A stretch of 23,681 nucleotides of DNA. Origin: Chara braunii (taxonomy: Eukaryota > Streptophyta > Charophyceae > Charales > Characeae). A program made the translations under genes and the position numbers. Positions 1-9,967 of this stretch are shown here, piece after piece. The notes beneath the pieces are model-generated. The model did no database searches and was not told the DNA's origin. It was given only the letters and a program-made list of their open reading frames with translations. The stretch is from the NCBI GenBank assembly GCA_003427395.1, contig BFEA01000467.1, positions 1,219,613 to 1,243,293 of the forward strand, in the 5' to 3' direction. How positions within the stretch are numbered: the stretch's first letter is position 1; each line of letters starts with the position of its first letter.

Positions 1-50
1 CTGTTGAGGGTTCAGCCTCCTGATGAGTCGGTGAAACTCCGACGAAACAG
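1..50 (+). ncRNA. Type III hammerhead ribozyme
   Basis: The whole hammerhead core is visible and in order. Stem III pairs bases 1-4 with 47-50 (CTGT/ACAG). Stem I is a 4 bp hairpin, 6-9 with 16-19 (GAGG/CCTC), with loop 10-15. The invariant CTGATGA is at 20-26. Stem II pairs 27-31 with 39-43 (GTCGG/CCGAC) around a 7-nt loop, and GAAA is at 44-47. Stem III closes the molecule, so the topology is type III, as in satellite RNA of tobacco ringspot virus and in plant retrozymes. The residue at the cleavage site (position 17 in hammerhead numbering) is T at base 5, giving GUU rather than the usual GUC, so cleavage may be weak. The window starts exactly at stem III, so the host element lies partly outside. 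No primer binding site is seen before the transposon insertion at 147. Confidence 0.82.
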
Positions 51-146
51 TTTGTCACAGCCCCTCGTTTGTTGTCCTCTTCTCCCTCTTTGCCTACGGT
101 TTACCGGGCAGTTCTATTTGACGATATATATATATATATATATATA
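51..146. other. Pyrimidine-rich spacer and TA run
   Basis: Downstream of the ribozyme is a pyrimidine-rich stretch (about 60-120), then a pure TA run (124-146) into which the first long transposon copy is inserted. It may be the remainder of the ribozyme-bearing element, but no retrozyme hallmark (tRNA-Met primer site, polypurine tract) is visible. Confidence 0.4.
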
Positions 147-854
147 CAGGGTTGCAGGTGTTCGGTTGTTCAGGCCGAACGCGGACAAAAAAAAATAAAA
201 TAAAATAAAACGTCTTAAAAACTTCCGAACAAACAATATGTTATGGAAAAAAATAGACTAAACAAAATTTGCCCGGGCACTGTATACAAATTCTTTACCA
301 AATTTGAATTAAAAACCAAATACAGAAAATAAACACTTTGATAAAAATAAAAAAAAATAAAAAGAGAATTAAAATAAGTGAGTGTGCCAGCACCTTTTCG
401 ACACCGCCATCTTTGCCGATTTTTAATTATTTTTTTGCATTGACAAATGCCCTGAAATTTACAGATATGTAATTTACATAGTCAATTACTCATTAATTTA
501 TTTTTTTAACTAATAAAGTTTTTTAGGCCTCGAAATAAAGTGAAAACAAAAAGTTAAAAGTGAAAAAAAAAACAAAATAATGAGTGGGCGAGCACGTTTT
601 GACACCCTCATCTTTGACGATGTTTAATGTTTTTTTGGCTTAGCAGAATGGCTTCAAAATTTATAGGCGTGTAGGTTATATCATAGAGAACTCACACAAA
701 AAACATTCAGAAAAACTAAACTGATTTTTAAGCCCCGAAACGTTTTTTGGCGGGGGCCGAACCTGGAGGTGTTCGGCCCCTGAACGGGACCCCGAACGCC
801 CGAACATTCGGGGGCTAGCCCGGGGGCCCCTGAACGTTCGGTCAGGTAACCCTG
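147..854 (+). mobile_element. hAT-like non-autonomous transposon, long family, copy 1
   Basis: Bounded by imperfect terminal inverted repeats, CAGGGTTGCAGG at the left and GGTAACCCTG at the right, and flanked on both sides by TATATATA. An 8 bp target duplication and a CAGGG terminus fit the hAT superfamily, although the TA context hides the exact duplication. Both subterminal regions are GC-rich and crowded with CGTTCGG/CCGAACG words. The interior is AT-rich and holds a duplicated module of about 105 bp (378-483 and 582-687). No transposase coding is present. About 710 bp. Confidence 0.7.
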
Positions 855-888
855 TATATATATGATATATATATTAGATATATATATA

Positions 889-1630
889 CAGGGTAACCGG
901 CGTTCGGGACGGGCCGAACGCCTGAACCCGAACGCCCGAACGTATGGGACCCCTTGGGGATGCGTTCGGCCGTTCGGACCAAAAACAAAAACAAAAAAAA
1001 ATCATCAAAAAAATCTGAAAAAAAGATATGTTATGAAGAAAAATAAATTCAACAAGAATTGACCGAGCACTACATCCGAATTCCTTACACAAAATTTAAT
1101 AAAATACACAGAATGAATACTAATAATAAAAATAAATAAAAATAAAAAGAGAATTAAATTTAATGAGTGCACGAGGATGTTTTCGACAACGCCATCTTTG
1201 GCGATTTTTCATTTGTTTTTGGCATAGCTAAATGCCCTGAAAATTTACAGATGTTTACTTCACATAATACAAAAACCACTAAAAAATTTTCAAAAAATAA
1301 TAAAATTGTTCAGACCCCGAACTAAAGTGAAAACAAAAAGTGAAAAATGAAAAAAAACGTGGGCGAGCACGTTTTGACACCGCCATCTTTGGCGATTTTT
1401 AATTCTTATTTGGTTCAGCCAAATAACTTGAAAATGTATAGGCGTGTACCTCACGTCATAGACAACTGACTTAAAAAAAAAAATCAGAAAAGAAAATTTA
1501 TTTTTAGGCCCCAAAATAGTTTTTGGCGGGGGCCAAACGTTGTCGGGTTCGGACCCCGTACAGGACCTCGAACGCCCGAACGTACGGAGGTCCGCCCAGG
1601 GACCTCCGTACGTACGGGCTGGTAACCCTG
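889..1630 (+). mobile_element. hAT-like non-autonomous transposon, long family, copy 2
   Basis: This is the best-preserved copy: CAGGGTAACCGG at the left end and CCGGTTACCCTG-like (as GGCTGGTAACCCTG) at the right, with TATATATA on both sides. The left subterminal 90 bp contains about six CGTTCGG/CCGAACG words in both orientations. The core with TATGTTATG and the paired modules (1161-1266 and 1361-1463) line up with copy 1. Length about 742 bp. It carries only short spurious open frames on both strands and no transposase. Confidence 0.75.
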
Positions 1631-1722
1631 TATATATATATTATATATATATTATATATATATTATATATATTTTATATGTATAAATTATATATATATAT
1701 ATATATATTATCTATATATACG
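1631..1722. repeat. Interrupted TA microsatellite
   Basis: Runs of TA broken by single T or A insertions, between long copy 2 and a short-family copy. Several elements in this cluster sit in such runs, so the TA tract is probably the insertion target. Confidence 0.85.
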
Positions 1723-1795
1723 CTATCAGCCGGGCTGCTTGGATCACCCTATTTTTCCCGGCAGCCCGACCGTGCAAGGACCACGAAAGGTTCCG

Positions 1796-1826
<31 letters not shown>

Positions 1827-1981
1827 CGGAAAAAACTACGTCATGCAAAAATATTAACTGAACAACTTTTGCCTTAGGGTCATATCGATTTTTTTTACCA
1901 AATGTGAAATAAAAAATTAAATTATATATATATATATGGTTTATTTTTGGTCCGGCCGGGCAAGTGAACCCAGACCACTAC
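1723..1981 (+). mobile_element. Short-family transposon copy 1 (about 260 bp)
   Basis: This matches the complete short-family copy at 17030-17293 along its length: a GC-rich head (CACCCTATTTTTCC, then GTGCAAGGACCACG), a 26-base poly-A, the core around 1840-1910, and a tail with CCGGGCAAG and CAGACCACT. The terminal CTAGGC repeats are worn: the left reads CTATCAGCC and the right end is lost where the next TA run begins. Confidence 0.6.
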
Positions 1982-1989
1982 GTATATAT

Positions 1990-2578
1990 ATAGTGTCACC
2001 AGTCCGTACGTATGGAGGTCTATGGGCTGACCTCTGTATGTACGGGCCTTTGGGATATCGTTGGAAGTCTTAACCCGAAGGCGTTCAGCCCCCTCCAAAG
2101 TTTTTTTTGGGCCTAAATCTGACTTTATTTTCTGAATTTGTTTTTTGTGAGCTCTTTATGATGTGAGGTACATGCCTATTAATGTTGAAGTCACTTTACT
2201 AAGCCAAAAAAAAAAAAAAAATCACCAAAGATGGAGATGTTTAAACGTGCCCGGTCACTCACTATTTATTATTAATTTTTTTTTTTGCGGGGCCTAAACA
2301 TTTTTTTTTATTTTTTATTTTTTTTTAAATTATTTTTTTATTATGTGAAGTACACATCTGTAAAATTTTACGGTATTTGGTTATGCCAAAACAAAATGAA
2401 AAATTGCCAAAGATGGCGGTGTCGAAAAAAAGTTCGCTCACTCACTAATTTTAATTATCTTTTCATCTTTTTTTATTATTAGTTTTATTATTTTATTTTA
2501 TTTTTATTTCAAATGTGGTAAGGAATTTGAATATAATGCTTAGGCAAATATTGTTTATTTTAATTTTTTTCATAACAA

Positions 2579-2613
<35 letters not shown>

Positions 2614-2706
2614 TAAGATCTGCGTTTGATCTGAACGGCCGAACGCATCCCCAAGGAGTCCCATACGTCCGGGCGTTCGGCCCGTGTCGAATGTCTGGTA
2701 TCCTTT
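1990..2706 (-). mobile_element. hAT-like non-autonomous transposon, long family, copy 3 (inverted)
   Basis: The reverse complement aligns with copies 1 and 2 end to end. The right-end sequence of the family, with GTACGTAYGGAGGTC, is found at 2003-2020. The two internal modules occur in reverse at 2155-2262 and 2340-2445. The left-end CGTTCGG cluster lies at 2634-2700. The termini are more diverged (ATAGTGTCACC and GGTATCCTTT). TA runs flank both ends. A poly-T of about 32 bases (2581-2612) corresponds to the family's internal A-run. Confidence 0.68.
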
Positions 2707-2732
2707 ATATATATATATATATATTACATTCC

Positions 2733-2766
2733 ACGCGAGTGACCCCGAGTGATTCAAGTAGCATAG
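2733..2766 (+). mobile_element. End fragment of a short-family transposon
   Basis: About 34 bp (GCGAGTGACC..., ending TCAAGTAGCATAG) resemble the right end of the short-family copy at 15583-15828 (AAGTGACTTCGAG..., ending TCAGGTAGCCTAG). It sits just outside inverted long copy 3, as expected if the long copy inserted into or beside a short-family element. Confidence 0.4.
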
Positions 2767-3400
2767 GTTTAAACATATTAGTATTTTTTAATGCATTGAA
2801 TGATAAAAAAACATTGAGTTATTTAATGTGATACAGTTTCATCGCGAGGCAGTAAGTATTACATTCTTGTTGCAGGTTTGAAGCATGATTTCTCTATTTG
2901 CAATAAAATATAGAACATAGATATTTTGTCTTGTTTTATCAATCTTTCGATATATATATGGTTGTTGATTAAACAATGACATGTTTTTTCCCTCATTAAT
3001 ATCGACATATCATCGAGAGGGTAACAATTGATGGTGATAAAAGTACCTAAAAAAAAAAAGTGCCCCCCAGTTAAAATCACTTCAAGCTACTGAAGGAGAG
3101 TCTCATCTGGTGAAAATCGAGCCTACTGTTCTTTTTATAATAATTCAAAAAGTCTATAAAAGGAGAGCACCATTAATTAATCTCTTATAAAATAATTTTT
3201 TGAAACCTCATATAATGTAATTTTTATTGAACCAAAATTGAATGTTACATAAAACATTTGATTGAAAACACTTTTATTCGATGCGAAGGAGTTTAACCAC
3301 TAAATGCCTAAAAAGACAATTGAAGAAAAAAATTATTTCCCCATACAGAAGACGAATTACTTTATATAAAAACATTTTAAGTTTTCCAATAATCACCACT
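2767..3400. other. No gene seen
   Basis: AT-rich DNA with stops in all frames. The one open frame here (2859-3080, minus) has no recognisable motif. Confidence 0.6.
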
Positions 3401-3594
3401 GCGATCTTACCATTAAACCTTTAAACAAAAAAAATACTTCCAAATGAAGTGTTTTTCATTTTACACTAAACCTCATGCTTCAATTTTAACAAGAGCGATC
3501 TCTGCGAACTTCACCCTTGAACCTCTAAATAACAAGAACACTTGAAAATTAAATGTGTTTTGTTATCACCCAACCTTATGCCCAATGTTACTTT
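3401..3594. repeat. Diverged tandem repeat, period about 94 bp
   Basis: Two degenerate units start with GCGATCT at 3401 and 3495. They share, in order, a stretch like AACCTYTAAAYAA, a CTT...AAATG segment, TTTT, and ACC-T-ATGC. Divergence is high. Confidence 0.4.
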
Positions 3595-4032
3595 CCAGTC
3601 ATAGTAAGCTATACGACTAAGAAAACGTTAAATTCAAAGTGTGCCAATGATTTTATGAAGGATTGATTTGAATTTTAAGTTAAAATTAAATTTTAGTGTA
3701 TCCACCATGATGGAGTTTCATTGAGGGAAACAAAAAAAGAGATAATAAAAAAAACTAGCCTAATTAAAAGATCATTTATGAAAAACTTATTGAATGAACA
3801 AAGAAAACTTACATATGTTTGCACCCATAAAAAAATTCATAAGTTACTTATAAAGAGTCATTTTATTGTCGATATTTTTATTTTTTTAAGCAAAACATTA
3901 TGGGTGTACGCTCCGAGCCTATTTTTGCCGACCCTGAATATCACGACGCACCGAAATTTGCCGAGTCAGAGTGCCATTGAGTTTTATTTTATGATACTAT
4001 TCAGAAAAAAAAAGGAACAACCCCGGGGACGT
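3595..4032. other. No gene seen
   Basis: AT-rich. The 108-codon plus-strand frame at 3721-4047 starts at a TTG, is lysine/leucine-rich because of base composition, and shows no domain. Confidence 0.5.
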
Positions 4033-4345
4033 GAAAGCAGAATTTGACACGCATGTGAGACTATGCCCTCCCAATGGGCATTTACACTCCAGCTGTATTC
4101 ACGAGACGTGCCAAAAAACAAAAAAAAGAACGAAAAAAAAAAATGATATACTTTTTCGATATGAAAGCAGTTGGATACAAAATTTGGGGCACACATGATA
4201 GTATGCCCTCCCGACGACCTTAATTCATGAGCTGTATTTACAACAACAACAACAAACAAAATATATTATTTCGACATGAAAGTAACTGGATACAAAGTAT
4301 AAAGTACATGTGAGATTGTGCCCACCTTGTCTCGTTGGTAGGGCA
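4033..4345 (+). repeat. Tandem repeat, three units of about 115-130 bp
   Basis: Units begin at 4033, 4163 and 4278 with GAAAGCAG, GAAAGCAG and GAAAGTAA. Each continues with a TGGATACAAA-like segment, then CACATG-GA-A-TATGCCCTCCC and an AGCTGTATT segment, the last missing in the third unit. A purine-rich or CAA linker separates the units. Confidence 0.6.
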
Positions 4346-5266
4346 CCAACAAAGGATGAAAATAAAAAGAAAAAACAAAGACAACCAATAATGAAACTAC
4401 ATAAGTTTACGGGTAAATGTGTTTCTTTGAGTACCTGTATGAGCAAACTTCCTTTACGGCCTCCCCCGACTTCCTCCATTTCGACTTTGCTGCTTCTTTA
4501 CTGTTTTTTGTTTTGGCAGCCGGAATCACAAGTCTCAAAACTAAAGGTTTGCTGACCCTCCGCAGGGCTCCGAAAACTTCAGAATTCGAGAAAGAAATAA
4601 CATTTTTCCCAAATTTATTGTGCCAATAGTTAAGACGTACGTTGATGTGCTTCTTACTATATGTAGTTGTACAAGCAAAATATTTTTGGTAGTAATAAGC
4701 ATCGTCTCTAAATTTGGAACAAAGTATCTTCGGGGAAATCAACAATGGTCCACATGTGTGTTTTTTAACGTTTAAAATTCAAAAAAAATAAATTGAGACT
4801 TATGTTCAATTGCTTTTTCCTCTATATAGTTGTGTTATCAGATTATAAACATTTACAAGGGTGTTCGCTCAAGTTTTTAATGTCGGACGCTGTACGACTA
4901 TTTTCTAACACTGAAGGACTTGATGAGAATTGACGCGTTAGCCTAAAAATCATTCCGACCGTACCAATGACCGAAAAACGAAAACTTTATGAATCTAAGT
5001 CCAGACGCCTGTGGCATCTCGAAATGACGGTGGTAATTGGCAGTACTTTGCTTTGGTAAGGTCGCAACGACATGCGTCTGTTGGAGTACTAAATCTAGAA
5101 CCATCATATCTAATAACATCAACCGCGCTATTCAGGGTCTGGGTGGTCCAAAAACAATAACCTCAATGGGTTCACGATCGCAACATAGAAAGAAAAAAAG
5201 TTGCTTTTTTTTTTAATGTATGCTTGCAGGATTTTGACTTTACGTCTAAGGGCCTGGACGTCGACG
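4346..5266. other. No gene seen
   Basis: Overlapping open frames on both strands at 4407-4745 have no start context, domain or conserved pattern that I recognise. The rest is anonymous. Confidence 0.45.
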
Positions 5267-5310
5267 CTCTTGCCTATCAAACCATACACTCTTGCCTATC
5301 AAACCATACA
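5267..5310. repeat. Perfect 22-bp tandem duplication
   Basis: Bases 5267-5288 are repeated exactly at 5289-5310 (unit CTCTTGCCTATCAAACCATACA, described by position only beyond its first bases). This is a recent slippage-type duplication inside a short open frame of no known function. Confidence 0.9.
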
Positions 5311-5623
5311 CCCGTTCGAGTTGCAGATGAGGGAGAAAAATTTTATCAAGTCTTAGCGCTACGCCATAACGGAGCACAAGCCGATGACGGATTAGGGTTG
5401 GAAGTCTAACCGTTGGGTTAGGGGCACAGCCTGCTTGCAGGCTCAAGTAGACTGCGCGTGCTGGCCACAGAATCATAGGCTCGTGGGCTGATACTCTTTT
5501 TATAGAAGAGGTGCCTCAATTACTCTTGTATTAGAAGCTAGCCTAGTTGATACAAGCATTGAGATTCTACCCCGCAGATACGAGGATCGAACCCTACCTG
5601 ACCAATTGGGCTTAGCTCCTTTT

Positions 5624-5690
5624 GGAGCAGCCTGTTCAGTGGCATAACGCGGTCAATTTCAAACGTGTGATCATCCAGATCGAGCAACCA
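5624..5690 (+). repeat. Possible tRNA-derived SINE head
   Basis: The stretch reads like a worn tRNA 5' part: GGAGCAG, then TGTTCAGTGGCATAACGCGG in the place of the D arm and A box, a candidate anticodon arm, and AGATCGAG where a B box (GGTTCGANNCC) would be. The B box is poor and no acceptor partner is found. Two other B-box-like words lie nearby (5583-5594 reversed, and 5763-5774). This could be chance. Confidence 0.25.
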
Positions 5691-5856
5691 AAATCGTCTA
5701 CGCGGATTAGTATGACCCCTACGCGAGAAATTTTTCTTTTTTACTTTTTTTGAATGCCACGAGGTTCGAACTCGAGCTTGTATTCCAAGGGTTCGTGGCT
5801 GTGTCATGAAACTGATTGAGAAGATGAAGGAATCCATTGATATAAGCCAACAGTCA

Positions 5857-5878
5857 AAAAAAAAAAAAAAAAAAAAGG
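5857..5878 (+). repeat. Poly-A tract (about 22 bases)
   Basis: A simple A-run. It lies about 170 bp downstream of the tRNA-like stretch and could be a retroposon tail, but nothing ties the two together. Confidence 0.7.
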
Positions 5879-5951
5879 ATATTTAAAACATCGTACGACA
5901 CATTTATGAAGGTTGGGATCTTTAGCCCCCAACAGGCTCGCCGGACACCTG

Positions 5952-6094
5952 TTTTCACGAGTGTCATACTTTTTTGAGAAGCTTTTGTTCTTTTTGTTTT
6001 TTCTTTTCTTTTCTATTTCTTTTCTTCCTTTTCTGTTTTCTAGGTCTGCTCCTTGGCCCCTTGAATTTAGGAAAGATGGTGCCACTCGTGAAAA
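5952..6094. repeat. 12-bp perfect inverted repeat
   Basis: TTTTCACGAGTG at 5952-5963 is the exact reverse complement of 6083-6094. The 119 bp between them is T-rich. No flanking duplication was seen, so it is a possible hairpin or worn foldback end rather than a defined element. Confidence 0.5.
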
Positions 6095-9000
6095 TCACGA
6101 GGTAATGCGTCTCCCCGTGTTTTAGGCGGAGGTGCATTCCCATTGTGCCCCCTAAAAGGGTGAAGGCAACTTGCTGAGTTTGGATTCAATTTTGAGTCTG
6201 TATTTCAAATGGGTATTCGAGGAAGAGAAAATGGTTGTGTTTCTATATTTGCCTGTGGATTTGATCTTGAGTTTGTATTTTGACAGTTCAATGTTGCACT
6301 ATTGGGCCACGAGAGTGAAGTGACCGTTTGCATAGGAGTACATTTGTGACTATCCTTTCTTGAATTGGCCAAGTAAGGACTGATTGAAGGACCAATCCCA
6401 TAGGGACTGAACTAGCGTCAAATTTTAAAAGAGAAGTCATTTTGGACTATTGCTCAAACGTCTGGCGATGCTGCTTGAAGCCATCACGATAGTATGCATG
6501 GGCCTGCAAAGAGGCTTGTGTATATATGCATAAGGCCAACCAGCTATAGAAAATGAAAGTTAAGGGTGTAAATACAAAGCTACAACAACTTGAGCTTCAT
6601 GATTTCAACAACGGAAGTAAGAAAAACGTGACAAGTGATAATCACAATGCGATTTTCGAACTTAACAACAAGAGCTGAAACGGCGAAAGAAAGACGAACC
6701 CATAACTGAAGCGACACAAATTTCTCTGCCATGGCTATATCAAGAAGGGCAAGCCCAGGTAGAGACACACTGAAGCAGTGGCCTAGCATGCGGTCAAGGG
6801 TATACAATGATCTTTGAAGGAGCTTTGAGGCAGCAAGGTGGAGCAAGGAGCAGCCATATCCCAAGAGCTGGGAGTTTTTTGCCCTACACTTGCGTTGGTG
6901 CTACAACCGTGAGACTGTGGCACAAACCACTTTTTGGAACCTGGGTCTAGTTTTTTGCCAAGGTTTTGGATAAGGTAGAGGAGTTGCGGCCGAGCGGCAG
7001 GTTATAACATTCTTCAATGGAGTTATGCTTTCAGAATTGGTGCGCGGCAACAATATTTTTCTTTGTGTCTGGGGGTGTTGCCCGTTCAATAGCACAACAA
7101 CAACGACATTTTCAGTGGGATTTTTGGTGCATTGACAACACTATTTTGAGGGGAAGTGTTGTCGATACTTTGGACCTGCCATTTTAGTGAGTGATTAAGC
7201 GGTCGTATTGGTGGGCAACCCTTGTACTATTCCAGGGGGTGTGGCAAGCAGTGGTCTTGCCGTGATTTTTGTGTGGTATGTTGCGGTTGTGGTGCACTCC
7301 AACATAGTCTAGAGGTGGAACTAGTGTCGGTGCATATCTTGTACCATTTTTTTTAGTACCTTGTGGTGATTTTGTGGACACCGTCGATGTTTGAAGTGAG
7401 CAAAATGATTAGTACCACCTCACAGTATAGTTGGCTCACTTTGGAACCACGCGGCGAAGTGTGTGGGATCATTTTGAGATCGCACAATTAAATGCATGGA
7501 CCGGTGGAACTATGTGGAGGATGTGCGCATGGTGCGGTGATCGGTGGAGCTTGCGACACTTGTGGGTTTTTGCGCTTGAGACCATCATTATTCTTTTGAG
7601 GTGTCGGGTACAAGCGGTTTCAGTGCTCGAAGTTTTTCTGGGGTCCGGACCATAGTGTAGAACCACCTGGGACCACTCGGGACCAGTTGCAACCATCTTT
7701 GGACTTGTGATTCCTTGACGCGGGTGGTGTGCTGATCCCACTTATTGGATTGTCTGTCGTGCGACTCTGGTTGGAGGCGGTTTGGGCCTGTGACTCAATT
7801 TGGGACAGTCCTTAAAGGTTGTGGTGCAGTTGGGACTATGTTGGGACTGTCCGGGACATTGGGACCACATGAGACTTATTTTTGAGAGGATCATCCTTGA
7901 GGGATATCTCACTTAAGTCCTTCGGTGGACTCAAGCCTCGCCTATTTGGGTATATGGAGAAGGATGTAGGTCGTCATTTGATCATGGAGGTTGCACTGGA
8001 GCGAGATGTGGGTTGGACATGCTTGCCGTCGACAACGTTTATCTTCTATCTTGATTGAAATATTACTCGGCTTTCTTGAGTGAGCCGATTCAAACTTCAC
8101 TTAAGGTCAGTTGAATGACTCAGTCTCCCCTTCACAACTGTGTGAACCCATACTTGCTTGACCTTGTTTATTGAATGTTCGTTCAAAACGCAACGAAAAT
8201 GTGCGTTCGCATGTGAATGAGAAGGTATCACTTGGGTATATGATTATATTGGTTTCCTTTGAACTTGTCTGTCTTGCTTTGAGTGCTGGTAGGTGACAAA
8301 ATATGCTTGAAAATTATACTGATTTTGTTTATTGGAGAAAAGGAAAGTGATTATCCTATTTCTACTTTTCGACTGCCTGCATGTTTAAAAAACTTGTATT
8401 TTGAAATAAATAATTGCAATCGGTATCGTAGAAAAAGTCGTCAACATAACGGCGTTGAAGATAATCATACTTAGTCTTTTCCCGATGATTGACCCTTTCT
8501 ATCTCGATAGGCCTCACTTGTCTATACCTGTCCAAATGGTTCGCATTCTCTACCTGCTCTAACTTTTTTCATCTTAGTTATTACCTTGAGCTCATGAAAT
8601 GAGAACAACTAAAACCTACTTGTGGTGGATACGTTATCTCTCTGTAGAAAGCATTTGGGGCGGGGGTTCGTTGCTTTAGGTATTGACCCTGTTATCGACC
8701 CGGAGTGGTCCATTTTATAGGGGGTACTCTGCCGATTCGGTAGAAACGACCCGACTTCTGAAATCCGAGCTTTATGCTTGGGCGAGGAGGAGGAGTACCT
8801 CGGACCACTTCCTAGAGGGTTAGACATGCAACACTTCAAGTAATGCACATGATTAAGAATCATCCGCAAAACAATCTGTCATCAAAATAATATTAAAACG
8901 TATGGAGACGAGTTTGCATGTCTAATCTTAGGCCGGTAGTACGGTGGAATGAATAACTTTGGCAGCGTGTCTGATCAAGTCAAATATGAGGCAGTCGACT

Positions 9001-9477
9001 ACCTTGTCGCCTGAAACAAAACTGTTGTCCGAGTCAACTCCTCGTTGGCGGCTGTATGATTTTTTATTTACCGAGTTCGACCCGAGGTGGTCGGGTTTTA
9101 TTTCGATTACATGTTATTGGATATACCATATGATGATTCAAATTCTTTCCATTATCATTTTACATTTGGATATACATTCTTCTCGGCGACTGTCGATTCC
9201 TTTCGATGGAATTATATATGGATGTTTTAACTTTTTTTTGACTGTGCGTATACGGGACGACGCGACCACGTCCGTCTCGGTGGCTTGCGGGGCTATTTTG
9301 CGTTGTTCCCAAGTTATCTCTGTTTTGTTTCGTTTACCCTTGCGTGACATGACCGGGAGAACTTTCACCTTTTGCGAAAAAGGCGGGAGCCGATGCGCTC
9401 GACGGTGCAAACAAAAAATTATTGATGATAACAAACCTCGTTTCTAAACTTGAAATAATATGTTTAGTAAGAACAAA
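6095..9477. other. Long stretch without recognisable genes
   Basis: Several open frames of 60-160 codons occur (for example 6580-6864 minus and 8959-9447 plus), but none shows a domain, a catalytic motif or a plausible start. At 7640-7870 the DNA is cryptically simple, with many GGGAC and GGTGG words on the plus strand. No LTRs, primer site or tRNA were found. Confidence 0.5.
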
Positions 9478-9545
9478 TGCAATTGCAGACCACAAAATGA
9501 CGACAGACTCATGATAGGCAAAAACAAAAGTAGAATAAAAACAAT
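9478..9545 (+). repeat. Fragment of the repeat also found at 22570-22640
   Basis: GACCACAAAATGACGACAG and the following CTCATGATAGG align with the ACCACAAAATGATCACAAAC and CTCGTGATATGG part of the 286 bp tandem repeat near the right end. This marks a dispersed family. Confidence 0.45.
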
Positions 9546-9967
9546 TTTCATAACCATAAAACACGACTCGATAATAATGAATATTATAATTTATTGGGGG
9601 AAAACATAGGTTGCAGATTTATGTTGTACTATTTTGCACATCCTATTTATCGATTGATATGTATAAAACCAGAAAGACGTGGATCGAGGACTCCCGTACA
9701 CTATATAAATCTTGGCAAATAAACAAGCAAAACAATTGAGAATAAACAAAATTTTAGAGCTTTATATTCAAAATAAAATCTCATAATTATCTACAAATAC
9801 GACACGCTCATATGTTTTCCAGTAGTAAATTGCAACACGTTCAAGATTGTCAAAATGAGCAACAAACAACTCGTATCACAATCAAACAAACTTTAACGTT
9901 GTTATACATGCATGGCGAGATAAGTCGATAATTTATTTTTTAAGTAAAAAATAAAATAAAAAATGAC

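Noticed and set aside
1523-1861. Open frames across the TA runs and poly-A in the transposon cluster
   Set aside because: They are translations of microsatellite and transposon ends (Ile/Tyr and Lys runs) and not genes.
4407-4745. 112-codon minus-strand open frame with a lysine-rich end
   Set aside because: No motif, no plausible start context, and an overlapping frame on the other strand. Nothing supports it beyond length.
5575-5595. Reverse-strand GGGTTCGATCC as a tRNA gene
   Set aside because: A B-box-like word only. No cloverleaf could be built around it.
6580-6864. 94-codon hydrophobic minus-strand frame
   Set aside because: It looked briefly like a membrane-protein exon, but no splice sites, motif or continuation were found.
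8611-9110. Two similar GACCCGGAGTGGTCC-like stretches (8697 and 9079)
   Set aside because: Similarity does not extend beyond about 25 bp, so a repeat cannot be supported.
8959-9447. 162-codon plus-strand open frame
   Set aside because: It begins at a TTG, has no recognisable domain, and its composition is unlike a real protein. The same region is also open on the minus strand.
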